Below are positions 1 through 11,608 of a stretch of 64,000 nucleotides of DNA, in pieces. Position 1 is the stretch's first letter. Every line of letters begins with the position of its first letter. The translations under genes were made by a program, and so were the position numbers. The stretch is taken from NCBI GenBank assembly GCA_046350555.1, contig JAXMAF010000025.1:1-64000 (forward strand), in the 5' to 3' direction. The notes under the pieces are model-generated. The model had not been told where the DNA came from, ran no database searches, and was given only the letters and a program-made list of their open reading frames with translations. Source of the DNA: JAXMAF01 sp046350555 (lineage in GTDB: Bacteria; Planctomycetota; Phycisphaerae; Phycisphaerales; SM1A02).

Positions 1-1
1 C

Positions 2-589
<588 letters not shown>

Positions 590-605
590 TCGCATCACGC
601 ACGCC

Positions 606-1475
606 ATGGGCAACGTCCACCCCACCGCCATCGTGCACGAGAGCGCACGAATCGACGATACCGCGGTGATCGGTCCGTACTGCGTCGTTGGCCCGGATGT
701 CTCGATCGGCGGCGGCACGGTGCTCTTCAACCACGTGACGGTCCGGATGTCGACGACCATCGGCCGCGACAACCGCATCCATCCCTTCGCCGTCATCGGC
801 GACGACCCGCAGGACCGGAAGTTCCGCGGCGAACGGACGACGCTCGCCATCGGCGACGGCAACGTGATCCGTGAACACGTCACGATCCATCGAGGAACGG
901 CCAACGGCGGCGGCAGCACACGCGTGGGCAGCAGGAACCTCATGATGGTGATGGCCCATGTCGCGCACGACTGCGAGATCGGCGACCATGTGCTGCTGGC
1001 GAACCAGGTGATGCTCGCGGGGCACGTGCGCGTCGAGGACGGCGCGACGGTCAGCGCGAGCGCCGGCGTGCACCACTACGCCACGGTCGGCACGTGCTCG
1101 TTCATCGGCGCCCTCGCCCGCATCCCCAAGGACGTCCCGCCGTACATGATCGTCGAGGGGAATCCGGCCGAGGTGCGCGGCTGGAACCGTCTCGCGATGC
1201 AGCGCCGCGGCTACGCCGAGACCGACGTGGACGCGATCAAGGAGGCGTACAAGCGGCTCTTCCGCGACAACGGGTCGCCGATGATCGAGCGGCTCGCGGC
1301 CGTGCGGCTGGAGTTTCCGCATTCGCGCCCGGTGCAGCGGCTGTGCGACTCGCTGCAGGCCAGCGCCGAGGGCGTGCATGGCCGCTCGCGCGAGACGACG
1401 CGCCCGGACGACAAGCGGTCGCTTCGGCTCGAACCCGTGGAGGACACCGGGTTCGCCGACACCGGGGACGAATAG
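606..1475 (+). CDS. lpxA: Acyl-ACP--UDP-N-acetylglucosamine O-acyltransferase
   Basis: This is LpxA, the first committed step of lipid A synthesis, transferring a 3-hydroxyacyl chain from ACP to UDP-GlcNAc in the cytoplasm. Residues ~1-190 show the hexapeptide rhythm of a left-handed beta helix. IREHVTIHRGT is the family's signature loop, and the AHVAHDC stretch carries the catalytic His. The C-terminal helical part (from ~190) is followed by a charged tail of ~35 residues not usual for the family, giving 289 aa against ~260. It follows lpxC-fabZ closely, so lipid A genes are grouped here. Confidence 0.95.
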   Translation: MGNVHPTAIVHESARIDDTAVIGPYCVVGPDVSIGGGTVLFNHVTVRMSTTIGRDNRIHPFAVIGDDPQDRKFRGERTTLAIGDGNVIREHVTIHRGTANGGGSTRVGSRNLMMVMAHVAHDCEIGDHVLLANQVMLAGHVRVEDGATVSASAGVHHYATVGTCSFIGALARIPKDVPPYMIVEGNPAEVRGWNRLAMQRRGYAETDVDAIKEAYKRLFRDNGSPMIERLAAVRLEFPHSRPVQRLCDSLQASAEGVHGRSRETTRPDDKRSLRLEPVEDTGFADTGDE

Positions 1476-1534
1476 GCGGCGCCGGCACGCGGCGCCGTGG
1501 GTCGCTCGCGCGGGTCCCTCGATGGGTCGCTCGA

Positions 1535-2059
1535 TCACTCCTCCTCGCCTGCGGCCTCCTCTTCCTCCTCCTCCTCTTCCTCTTCCTCTTCGAAGAGTTC
1601 GTCCTCGTCCTCCTCCTCTTCCTCGAACTCCTCGTCCTCGTCCGCGTCGTCGTCCGGCTCCTCGTCCTCGTCCTCGTCGTCCTCTTCCTCTTCTTCTTCC
1701 TCCTCCTCCGCCGCCGTCTCATCGTCGTCGTCGTCGAGGAAGTCGAAGTCGTCCTCGTCCTCGTCGCCCCAGGCGGCGAGCGGCGCCGTCGGTGCGCACC
1801 ATCCGGCCCACGTCGAAGACGGATCTCCCACCATCGTCGACGTCGCCGCCATCGCCGGACCGACGCCAGCGAACGAGTCGTCGCCCGAAGCGCGCGCCGC
1901 CGCGGTCCGGCGCGACCACCGCACGTCGCGCTGCGGCGCGCCGTCGGCGCGCGCCGCGGGCGCGGGGCGCAGCGCGGCGACGCGTCGTTGCGCCGTCGCG
2001 GTCTTCGAGGCGTCGTCGAGCACGAGCGGCTTGTGATCGTGGGCGGGTGTGGAAGTCAT
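1535..2059 (-). CDS. Small protein with extremely acidic C-terminal tail
   Basis: I do not recognise the family. From ATG at 2059 the product is ~174 aa. The N-terminal half is ordinary (MTSTPAHDHKPLV...), then come a W-containing stretch and a C-terminal run of roughly 80 residues that is almost only Glu and Asp. The start is chosen for a GGGAG ribosome site a few bases upstream and a good promoter at 2112-2139; an upstream in-frame ATG at 2197 would lie beyond that promoter. Acidic tails of this kind often bind basic proteins or nucleic-acid-binding partners, but no function can be assigned. The coding strand here is a long purine tract. Confidence 0.7.
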   Translation of the reverse strand: MTSTPAHDHKPLVLDDASKTATAQRRVAALRPAPAARADGAPQRDVRWSRRTAAARASGDDSFAGVGPAMAATSTMVGDPSSTWAGWCAPTAPLAAWGDEDEDDFDFLDDDDDETAAEEEEEEEEEDDEDEDEEPDDDADEDEEFEEEEEDEDELFEEEEEEEEEEEEAAGEEE

Positions 2060-2111
2060 CTCCGGCTCCCGTGAATCAGGCGTGCGGAATTCGTCCGAAA
2101 TGCAGGGGCGA

Positions 2112-2139
2112 ACTATACCGCGGTGCCGCGACGCGACAA
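2112..2139 (-). promoter_or_regulatory. Sigma70-like promoter of the acidic-tail gene
   Basis: On the minus strand TTGTCG (2139-2134), a 16-nt spacer and TATAGT (2117-2112) form a fair sigma70 promoter. It would give a leader of about 45 nt before the ATG at 2059. Confidence 0.55.
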
Positions 2140-2243
2140 GTCGGGAGCCGGACCTCGCTCGACGGCTCTTCGTTCGTGGCGGCTGCTCGGCGCCCACGGC
2201 CGCATCGACCGTTGTGAATCGCCTTCGTGCAGGCGAGCGCCGC

Positions 2244-5200
2244 TCAGCGACGCCCCGCGTCCGGCGCGGCGCCCGATGCGCCGAGCGGAACGGCGACGAT
2301 CGATCCGCTCGTGGAGAGGAGCAGCCAACCGTCGATGAGCCGCGCTCGCTCGAACGCCTGGCCGAGCGACGCCACCTGGAGGGCGTTGCCGATCAGCTTG
2401 CATCCCTGCGCGGCGTCGAACTGGTAGATGCGGAAGACATACTGCGTGCGCCGTCCGCCGCCCTCGATCTCGATCTGCTCGCTCCGCACGAAGCTCGCGG
2501 CGACCAGCCGGGGCCACGATGGAAGCACGGCGCGGAAGTCGCGTTCGTCGGCGATCGCGTCCATGCCGACGATGGCGCCGCGACGATCGAAGGCGACGAT
2601 CCGCTGCTCGAACTGCGCGACCACGCCCCTTGCGTCGACGAGCACGTCGCGCAGCCGAAGCGACGTCGGTTCGCCACGCGTCGAGGCGTCGAAGGCCATC
2701 TCGCCGCCGAATCGACCGTCCGCCGTGCGCACCGCGATCAGCTCCTCGGTCGCGTCGGCGAGCAGCATCCAGGGGCTCGCGTTCCATGCACGCAGCGTTC
2801 CGCGCGCCGCGGGGTCGGCGCGGCGCCAGAGCGTCGCGTCGCGTTCCGCGGCGTCCGGGGCGGCGGGAGCGGCGCTGGATCCGGCGCTCGGATCGAACGC
2901 CTCGATGCCCGCGTCGGTGCCGATGAGCGCCACGCCGCTGGGCGAGGCGCTCACCCAATGGACGCGACTCCCAAGGGAGGGCCTGCGGCGCGCCAGTTCC
3001 CGTCCGTCACGGGCGTCGATCGCCACCACCGCGGCGCGCCCGTCCACGTCGAGGCCACCGAGCAGCAGGAGCGCGTCGTCGCTCCATGCCGAATGGACCT
3101 GCATGAGCATGGCGGGCTTCTTCCAGCGCACGGCGCCGGCGTCGTAGATGTCGATGGCCGCGACCTCGCCGCTGCGCCGCACGAGGATGAGTCGGTTCCC
3201 GGCCACGATCGGCAGCACCTCGGCGACATCGAACGGCTGCCCCCCCGGCAGCAGCTGCTCCGGCGCGCGGACTCCCGATGGCGGCGGGAGCAGCGTCGAG
3301 ATGCGCGGCGACAGCCAGCGCAGGCGCCCTTCCTCGGGGTCGATCATCATCGCCACGGGATCGCCACCGACGATCGACCAGAGCAGCAGGCCGCGGCCAT
3401 CGAAGGCGAGGATCCGCGGATCGGGATCGTCGACCGCGATGGTCCACGTGGCGTTGAGCTCCGCGTCGAGCAGCTTCACGCCCTCCTCGCCGGCGACGAC
3501 CGCGCGGTCGGGCGGCAGCGCCGGCGGCGCGATCCCGCCTGGCGCGATCGTGCGAAGGAGCCGGCCGGGAAGCTCGCGCGCCGCGCCATTGAAAGAGCCG
3601 AGCTTCGCGGTCCGCGGGCGGAGCGGTGCGCCGAATGCGGCCAGCTGGGCGCGCAGCTCGTCGACCGACATCGCGACTCCGTCCAGCACGATCCGTTCGG
3701 CGGCCGCGCGATCGGCCGGCCTTCCCGCGGCGCCGCCGCTCGCGAACGCATCGAGCAGCGCCGCCGCGCGGGCCGGCGCATCCGCCCGGTTCGCGGCGAC
3801 CACCGCCAGCCCGGCGATGCGCGACCGGAGCTCGGCGTCGACGGCTCCGCTGGATTCAGCGAGCTCCAGCCGTCGCCAGAGGCGCAGCGCCACGTTCATG
3901 GCCGTGTCGGCATGCCCGTCGGCGACCAGCGCGTCGCACACCCGGCCCGTCGCGTCGACCGTCGTCGAATCGAGGACGCCACGCTCCAGGAGCGGCAGCA
4001 GCGTCGTCGAATCGGCGTTGCGGGCGAGCGCGGCGCGCAGCTCCGTGTCGACAGCGAGGTTCCCATCGCCACGCGCCCCGGAGCCTGCTGCCGAGAGCCT
4101 CACGAGCACGGCGAGCTGCGCGGCCCGTTCGATCTCTCCGTCGGGAACGAGTGCGCCGGCCAGCGTCGGGTCGGCGAGCGTGGCCCGCCAGGTCGCCACG
4201 GCGGCGTCGGTCCGGCCGCGGCGGGTCTGCCAGTCGCCCAGCGCGATCTCCCGGCGGGCGCGCTGCGCGGGCGTCGAGGCGACCCGGCCCATCAGGGCGT
4301 GCAGGCGTTCGCCGTCGACGTCGGCCGTGGCCGGATCGGCGATGTCCGCCGCGTCCACCTCGAGCAGCAGCGCGAAGAGATCGGCGCGATCCGCGGCCGC
4401 GGTCCTCGCCTCGGGCGCGCCCTCGACCACGGTCAGCGCGGCCTCGGCCGCCTCGATGCACGTGGCGAACGATCGAGCCCGGAGTCCAAGCCCCAGCAGG
4501 GCGAGCGGACGGTCCGCGTCGCGCGGGTCGTCGGCGATGCGCGCACGCAGGAAGCGCTCGGCCTCGGCGAAGGGCATGTACGCCTCGACGCGCGTGTCGG
4601 TCGCCAGCAGAAGCTGCGGGCCGATCACGAGCGGATTCCCGGCCGCGGCCCCCGCCGCGAGCGTCCGCGCTGCGCCGCGATCGACGTCGATCACGAGCAG
4701 GCGGTCGCGCAGCGGCACCACCAGCGAACGATCGACCTGCTGCACGCGGCCGCGCACACCGCGCCGCTCGTCGGCCATCAGGTCCGGCTCGGCGGCCATC
4801 ATCTCCGAGAGCTTCCAGCGCGGTCGCGCGAGGTCGTCCGCGGCGAACGCCACGATGTCGCTGCCGATGGAGATGATCAACTCCGGTTCACCCGGCGCCG
4901 AGCGGGCGATCGCCGGATCGACGGGTCGCTCCGCATCCACCTGGGTTCCGGCGCCGCCGGTCGCCGGCACGCGCAGGAAGTAGCGCGGCAATCCCCACGC
5001 CTCCGCCTGCCCGAGCGGCCGCGTGCGCAGCGTCCGGCCGTCGACGGGGTCCATCACCAGCATCTGCATCTGGTCCGGCGACACCATCACGATTCCAGCC
5101 TGCGTCAGCAGCGGCGCGGACATCTCCCACGGCTCGCTCTCGTAGCGCGGATCGCGCACCGGAACGACGAGCCGGCGCAACCAGCGGTATTCGCCGGTCT

Positions 5201-6661
5201 CCGCGTCGAGGCACGCCGCCGCTCCGGTCGAGACCGCCGCGTAGAGCAGGCCGTTCTCCGCGGCGAGCGACGAGTACGACCGCGCCGAGCCGATCCGCGC
5301 CGTGCTGGACGAGCAGAGATGGCGCGCCCAGCGCATGCGGCCGTCGGCGAGGTCGAGCGCGACGACATAGGCGACGGTCTCGAGGCGACTCGTGACCTTG
5401 CGGGCCAGCAGGTACACGACACCATCGCGGATCAGCGGCTCGCCGTGCGGAAAGAGGCCCTCGAACGACTCGTCTCCGGCACGCACCTGGCCGAGCGCCG
5501 TCTGCCAGCGGATGTCGCCGGTCGCGGCGTCGAGGCACACGACGCGGCTCCCTCCGCTTCGCCCGACCGCGTTCGCGTGACCGACCAGGGTCACCAGCGC
5601 GTCGCCCTCGACCGCCACGATGCTCAGGTCGCCCGCGGGACCGCTCTCGGACGAAGGATCGAAGCCGGGCAGCTCGCGCAGCCATCGCAGCCGGCCGCTG
5701 AGACGGTCGTACGCGCGGACCACGCCGCCCTCGTTGACGAACGCCGAGTTGCCCGCCACGGTCGGCGCCGCGGTGAGGAACGAGCCCCGCTCGCGAAACC
5801 GGTCGACGTTCCGCGGCGCGAATCGGTTGGCGTCGTCGCCAAGCGAGGCGGCGCGCATCGCGAGCGACTGCGGCAGCGGCTGGGCCGCCAGCAGGTGCCA
5901 CGGCGCTTCGCCGGTCGGCATGCCTTCGCCTCGATCGAGCGGCGTCGCGCCGCGGACCAGCCGAGGAAGCGAGCCCCCGGCGCCAAGCTGCGCCAGCAGT
6001 CGTTCGATCGCCGCGGCGCCGGCCTTCGCGACGGTCTCGCCGTCGTCGCGCAGCGCCGCGATCGCCGCGTCGGCGCCGACCCGATCGCCGACCGCGACGG
6101 CGGCGAGGCCGGCGAGCGTCCGCGCCCGCGCGGCGCGCTGGCCCTCGAAGTCCGGGTGGTCGGCGAGATCCTCGAGGCGCCGGCGCGCCGCGTCGAACGC
6201 GCCGCGCTCCAGCGCGTCCTGGGCCAGCCGCAGCGTGGCGTCGAATCCGGCGGAGGTCGGCAGGGCGCTTCGCCACGCGCGCTCGAGGTCGCCCTCCTCG
6301 AGCCGACGCTGCGCCGTGGCGCCGACGGCGGCACGGAACCGCTCCAGCACGGGCGGATGGGCCACGAGGAACTCGTTGGCCGCGTCGCGCGGAAGCGGTC
6401 AGGTCGTCGTTGCAGTCGGCGCGCCCATGGCACGAGCTTCGATGGATGCTCGTCGAGCACCCGGGCGAGCAGCCGCGCGCCTCGGCGGGGTTCGCCGCCG
6501 CCGCAGTCGGCGGCGGCTGGGCAGTTCCCACGCGGTCGGGGAGTCGTCGACGGTGACGGGACTGTTAGGCTGTCCCCCTTGCGCTTTCAGGCCGACGCAG
6601 AGCGCCGCGAGCGCCACGAGCGGCGAGCATGGACGGGACGACGCCGACGTTGCGCGGCCAT
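2244..6661 (-). CDS. Large exported PQQ-type beta-propeller repeat protein (frameshifted at N-terminus)
   Basis: The intact frame 2244-6365 gives 1373 aa rich in BamB/PQQ-like blades, for example repeated VVCLDAATGDIRW, YVVALDLADGRMRW and GRLRWL segments, with TPR-like helices near the N-terminus and in the middle. No enzyme active site is evident, so a structural or protein-binding role at the envelope is the best guess. The frame opens at a GTG at 6365 just after a stop, but good protein sequence continues upstream in other frames. ATG at 6661 followed by LVALAALCVGLKAQ looks like the true signal peptide, reached through two or three single-base shifts. A TACCAT hexamer ends 6 nt before that ATG. 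Confidence 0.8.
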
Positions 6662-6667
6662 GGGACG

Positions 6668-6695
6668 ATGGTAGCGCGCCCGGCGCCGGTACGCT
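6668..6695. promoter_or_regulatory. Divergent pair of -10-like hexamers at two start codons
   Basis: Minus strand TACCAT (6673-6668) ends 6 nt before the ATG of the propeller gene at 6661. Plus strand TACGCT (6690-6695) ends 7 nt before the ATG of the lipoprotein at 6703. Spacing of this kind puts transcription starts at or near the initiation codons. No -35 match is seen for either. Confidence 0.45.
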
Positions 6696-6702
6696 CCCCG
6701 AC

Positions 6703-7190
6703 ATGGCTGCCATCGGTCGCGTCGCCGGCGCATTGCTCCTTTCGTGTTCGATACCGCTCATGGCCGGCTGTGGTTCCAAGCCGCCGATCATCCATGTGAA
6801 TGAAATCGTCGTGGAGGGCGAGTCGCCGGAGGCGACGCGCCTCGGCATCTCGGTGACGCTCGAGAACCCCACAACGACAACGAGCTCTCGCTGGGGATCT
6901 GGGAGTACCGCGTCACCGCCGACCGGCGGCTTCGACCCAGGATGCGCCGCGGCTCTTCACGCTGCCACCGAAGGCCACGGTGCCGACCGTGCTGCCGGCG
7001 ATCACGAACGCCCGGTCCAGGAAGCGAGGTGCGCGTCGAGGGCGTGCTGCACTACTTCGGGCAGGGCGACATCGAATATGCCCTCTATCGCGCGGGCTGG
7101 ATCGATCCCACGGCGAGCTTCGAGGGCCGCGCGTCCCGGCCAACTGGCAGCAGGACCGAAGCCTTGGGACCCAGCCTTCCAGGACGAGCC
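6703..7190 (+). pseudogene. Lipoprotein with LEA14/WHy-like domain, frameshifted (probable consensus errors)
   Basis: ATG at 6703 begins a lipoprotein signal ending in PLMAGC (lipobox), followed by IIHVNEIVVEGESPEATRLG and then LGISVTLENP, a pattern typical of WHy/LEA_2 beta-sandwich domains. After ~residue 55 the reading must change frame at least twice to keep protein-like sequence: ELSLGIWEYRVTA, then VRVEGVLHYFGQGDIEYALY and GWIDPTASFEGRA. The end is uncertain because of the indels; ~7190 is my estimate. Frame damage is shared by the neighbouring ppk1, so error is likelier than gene decay. The product would be an outer- or inner-membrane-anchored periplasmic protein of unknown role. Confidence 0.6.
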
Positions 7191-7240
7191 GGAACGAGCG
7201 GCGCGGGACCAGCAACGCCCGACGCACCGGCGCCAGCGCA

Positions 7241-9537
7241 TCACGTCCTGCCGGCGCTCTCCTCGCTCTCATCGCCGCGTGCATCGCCAGTGCCAGGCTC
7301 CAGCAGGCCGTTGATGCGTTCCGACCGCCTCCGGCGCGCGCGGGAGTCAGGCCTCGGCCGCTCCGGATGCGATAGCGTCCCCACGCGTCCATGTCCCAGC
7401 AGGTGCGGCGGTCCTCGAGCCAGATCCCGAGGTTCTGCCAGAGCCGCGCTGATGCCCGCCTTCTCGACGGGGCAGACGGCCTCGACGCGCATTGCAGGTT
7501 GCGATGCATCCAGTCCGCCGAACCGATGTAGAACTCGCCGTCGAGCGGATCGGCCTGCCCGTTGCCGAACCAGAAGATGCGCCCATGCTCGAGGAAGCGA
7601 CCGACGACGGACATGACGCGGATGTTCTCGCTCAGTCCCGGCACGCCCGGACGCAGGCAGCAGAAGCCGCGCACGATCAGGTCGATCTGCACGCCGGCGC
7701 GGCTCGCCCGGTAGAGCGCATCGGTGACGGCGCGGTCCTCGAGGAAACAGTTCATCTTCGCGATGATCCGGCCGGGGCGACCGGGCCGGTGCAGCGCCGC
7801 CTCCCGCTCGATCAGGTCGAGGAAGCGCTTCGCTTCATGGTGACGGGGGCCACGAGGAGCCGGTTGTACTCGCGCTGCCTCGAGCGTCCCGTCATGTAGT
7901 TGAAGAGGTTGACCACGTCCTCCGTGATCGCCGGATCGCACGTGAAGAGTCCCCAATCCTCGTACAGCCGCGCGGTCTTGCTGTTGTAGTTGCCCGAGCC
8001 GATGTGCGCATAGCAGCGGATGCCGTCGGCCTCCTGGCGGACGACAAGGGCGATCTTGGTGTGCGTCTTGAGCCCGACCACGCCGTAGGCGACGTGCACG
8101 CCCGCGTCCTCGAGCTTGTTGGCCCAGAGGATGTTCCTCGCCTCGTCGAATCGCGCCCGCAGCTCGACGAGGCACGCGACCTGCTTGCCGTTCTCGGCGG
8201 CGAGATGGCTCGCGCACGAACGGACTGTCGCCGCTCGTTCGGTAGAGCGCCTGCTTGATGCACAGCACCCTCGGATCGCCGGCGGCCTCCTCGATGAAGC
8301 GGCCGACGGTCGCGTCGAAGCTCTCATAGGGATGATGCACGAGGATGTCGCCGGCGCGGATGGCGCCGAAGATGTCCTTCTCGTGGTCGACGAGCGCCGG
8401 CGGCGCCACCGGCCGCCACGGCGACCAGCGGTGGTCGGGCAGGTCGAGCTCGGCGATCTGCGAGAGGGACTGCCAGTCGAGCAGGCCGTCGGACTCGTAG
8501 ATGTCGTCCTCGGCGAAACACCAGGCTCCTCGGTATTGAGGAAGCGCAACAGGCGGGAGTTGGGCTTGCTGGCGACCTCCATGCGCACCACCTGCGCTGA
8601 CGCCGATCAGGCTGCTGCTCGATCTCCTGCATCAGGTCCTCGGCGTCCTCGTTGCAATGCGCTGGCTCGGCGTCCGCGTTGCGCGTGACGCGGAACGGCA
8701 GGACCTTCACGATCTCCATGCCGGGAAGAGATCGTCGAGGTTGTGCTCGATGATCTCCTGGAGCGAGACGAAGCGCCCGTGCGCCCGTCGCCGGCGACGC
8801 GCAGCGCGTCCGTCCGCGCGCGCGGGCCAGGATCGGCGGCAAGCCGCCGCCCGAGCGGCCCCACCACGGCGAACCCGACCCGGCGCTGGCGGCCGCGCCC
8901 CGCCGCCCCGAGGCCGAGCCAACGCTGCTGGGCTGGGAATCTTGACCCGGGCGAACCTGTTCGCTCTCGCCGGGTCGCCGCAGCATCACGCCAAGCGACT
9001 CGCTCAGGTTGGAGATGAACGGGAATCGATGGCCCGAATCGACCGCAAGCGGTGTCAGGATCGGGAAGACGTTGCCTTGATACCACTGCTCCGCCTCGCG
9101 CTCGTCGGCGGTGGCTCGTTCCACGCCAGCAGGTGCACGCCGATCTCGCGAAGCTGCGGCACAAGGCGCGTAGCCGATAGCGCCGAGAGCCGCTGCATCA
9201 TCGGGATCGTCTGGCGCGGATCGCCGCGAGCACCGCGCCGGAGAGCGCGTCGTGCGGCGGATTGATGCCTTCCGCGACCTGACGGCGATCACCGACCCGC
9301 TTCATGAAGAACTCGTCGAGGTTGCTCGCGAAGATCGCGAACCGCACCTTCGAGGGCAACGCGCTCGTCGAGCGCTGATGGAGGACATGACCGTTGAAGG
9401 CGAGCCCTGCAACTCTCGCGGTTGAAGCGCCCCGGATCGTCAGGGGTCGGCAGCGGCAGCGCGTCGGGCAGCAACGCCCGACTCGGCGAAGGTCGAGCCG
9501 GTGACGGTCGCGGGGTGATGGTCGGGTGGATGGACAT
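7241..9537 (-). pseudogene. ppk1: Polyphosphate kinase, many frameshifts (probable consensus errors)
   Basis: PPK1 reversibly transfers the ATP gamma-phosphate to polyphosphate chains. Unmistakable pieces occur in order across several frames: FAIFASNLDEFFMKRV (N-terminal domain, ~9330), HHPYESFDATVGRFIEEAA, ARFDEARNILWANKLEDAGV, GVVGLKTHTKIALV with the autophosphorylated His, YAHIGSGNYNSKTARLYEDW with the second catalytic His, and RRTCWDMDAWGRY near the C-terminus. At least six shifts are needed. All catalytic motifs survive, so the gene is probably functional in the organism. Start is put at ATG 9537; the stop near 7241 is approximate. Confidence 0.85.
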
Positions 9538-9559
9538 GGGTGGTGGTGAATGGCCCGAT

Positions 9560-10033
9560 CGACGTCGGTCGGCCGGCAGCCGGCGACGCGCCCGGCGAAC
9601 CGCCTGCTCCGCGCTCGCCGCGGCATCCGATAGACGGCGGCGCGGCCAGCACTCGGTGACCCGCACGCTCTGCACCGCCACGCCCGCCGGCGGTCCGCGC
9701 GCCCACGCCCTCGGCGATGTGGCGGGCGACGTGCTCGGCCGTCGTTCACGATCGAACGGCGGCGTCGCGGTGGTCGGCGTTGTGAAGCGGCGCGGGATGC
9801 CGTCCACCGAGCGGCTCGATGGCGTGGAAGTCGCAGAGGAGGTCCGTCGCCGTCGGTATTCGCTGACCGTCACCGTCGACGCCCAGTTGTGCCCGTGGAC
9901 GGCTTCGCGCCAGTCGATCGCGCGTGCGCGTAGCGCAGGAACTCGCGATCGACGGAGACCTCGTACACGCAGCGATGGTATGGGTGACTGTTGCGATTGC
10001 ACGCCGAGCGCGGCGTGCCGTTCGCGCTTGCAT
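9560..10033 (-). pseudogene. 6-pyruvoyl-tetrahydropterin synthase/QueD-like protein, frameshifted
   Basis: Assembled over three frames the sequence reads VSVDREFLRYAHAR, REAVHGHNWASTVTV, LLCDFHAIEPLGG, LHNADHRDAA, TAEHVARHIAEGV and QSVRVTEC. This is the layout of the PTPS/QueD family, with the HGHNW motif providing zinc-binding His residues and the TAEH segment a catalytic His. Family members make 6-carboxytetrahydropterin for queuosine or tetrahydropterins for folate-like cofactors. Which of these applies cannot be told here. No frame shows a clear stop before ppk1, so the 3' end is estimated. It is divergent from the mutase gene, with starts 19 bp apart. Confidence 0.6.
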
Positions 10034-10052
10034 TCGCTATCCTGCGACCTCG

Positions 10053-11511
10053 ATGGCCGACTCCCCGCCCCGCTCCTTGCTCTCGTCTCCGGCGCGCGGC
10101 ATCGTCCGGGCAGACCCCGGTGGCGCCGGTATCGCGCAGGAGTTCGCCGCCTTGCCGGCTCGTGGCTGCGCGAGGAACGGACCGCCGCGCTTGACGATGC
10201 CTCGGGCGACGGGCGGAACTCGCACGAGATGGTCGGCGACGCGGCGATCTCCGGGCTGCTCTCGGTGGGATGTCGCGTGATCGACCTCGGCGTGGTGACC
10301 CCGACCGTCGGGGTCATGATCGACGCCACGCGCTCCGACAGTGGGGCGCCGTGGTCACCGCGTCGCACAATCCGATCGCCTGGAACGGCCTGGAAGTGCC
10401 TCGATCGCAGCGGCGTCATGCCCGCCGCAGGACGCGGCAACGCCATCATCGACTACTTCCGCACGGCAGCTCGACCACGTGCGAGCGGGCAGCGGCACCG
10501 TGCGCCGATACACCGGTCACGAGACGCACATCGCCCGCGTGCTCGGAAACCGTCGGCGTCGAGGCGATCCACGAGGCCCCGCTTCCGCGTCAGTACTCGA
10601 CTCGGTCAACGGCGAGGCGGCGCCCGGACGAATGCTGCTGGAACGGCTCGGCTGCGAGGTCACCCGCATGCACGCCAAGCCCGTCGATCGCCGCGCACGC
10701 CGATGCCGAGGCCAACCTTGGCGACCTCATCGCGGCAGCAGTTCGCCCACTCGACGGGCGAGCGCGACGACCGCAGCTTCCGCCAGGATCCCGACGCCGA
10801 CCGGCTGGCCATCGTCGACGAACGGGGCGAGTACATCGGCGAGGAGTACACGCTCGTCCTCGCGGCCAAGCGCCGCCTCGACCGGCAGGAGGTCGGCGCC
10901 GCGCGCCCGCGGCGCGCTGGCAGCGGGCGCTGCGCTGGCTGCGGCTTGGCGCCTGCTCGGCGAGGCCGGAATTCGTGCTCGTGGCGAACCTCTCGACCAG
11001 CCGCATGATCGACGGCCTGGCCGCGCGGTATCCCGGCGCCGAGGTCGTGCGCACGCCGGTCGGCGAAGCGAACGTCGTTGCGGCGATGAAGCCGATGCAC
11101 GCGCTCGTGGGCGGCGAGGGAAACGGCGGCGTGATCGTGCCGGAGGTCTGCTGGGTGCGCGATTCGCTCGCGTCGATGGCCCTCGTGCTCGACCTGCTCG
11201 CCGCCGAGGGCCGTCCGCTCGGCGCGGTGGTCGCCGATCTTCCTCGCTACGAGATGATCAAGCACAAGTTCGAGCTCGCGTCGCTGGGCGGAGTCGCGGC
11301 GGTCGAACCGGCGATCGAACGGGTCAAGTCGGCCTTCCGCGATCAGCGCCTCGACGCCAGCGACGGCGTGCGCATCGACTTCGCCGACGGCTGGGTGCAC
11401 CTGCGACCAAGCAACACCGAGCCGATCGTGCGCCTCATCGCCGAGGCCCGCACGCGCGAGCGCGTCTGGGAGCTGGTCGACGAGGTCGCGGTCGCGGCGC
11501 GCCTGAAGTAG
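10053..11511 (+). pseudogene. Phosphoglucosamine mutase/phosphomannomutase family, frameshifted in its first 900 nt
   Basis: The alpha-D-phosphohexomutase fold is clear: the SxARGIV-type N-terminal loop (with indel), VTASHNPIAWNG with the phosphorylated Ser, DPDADRLAIVDE as the Mg-binding loop, GEGNGGV as the sugar loop and RPSNTEPIVRLIAEA as the phosphate-binding loop. Archaeal-type GlmM/ManB proteins look like this; substrate choice (glucosamine-6-P against mannose-6-P) cannot be fixed from the sequence. From about 10,970 the frame is clean to the stop at 11511; upstream at least five shifts are needed. ATG 10053 is supported by TATCCT ending 9 nt before it. Confidence 0.82.
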
Positions 11512-11608
11512 GTCGCCGAGGGAGAGCGCGCTCGACCGAGCGACGTCGAGACTCGACGCGGGCCTCGGCGCCGAGGCGATGCGCATTCGATCTGCTACCG
11601 TTTCGCCA

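Noticed and set aside
1497..2036. Plus-strand poly-Ser protein
   Set aside because: It is the complement of the Glu/Asp codon tract of the minus-strand gene; no start signal or promoter.
2049..6674. 1541-aa open frame on the plus strand
   Set aside because: Antisense shadow of the propeller gene; Arg/His/Gln-rich with no domain, whereas the minus frame has clear beta-propeller repeats.
6380..11000. Programmed frameshifting or stop-codon recoding to explain broken genes
   Set aside because: Too many shifts, in both directions, without common slippery motifs, limited to four patches and hitting unrelated genes. Sequence error explains it better.
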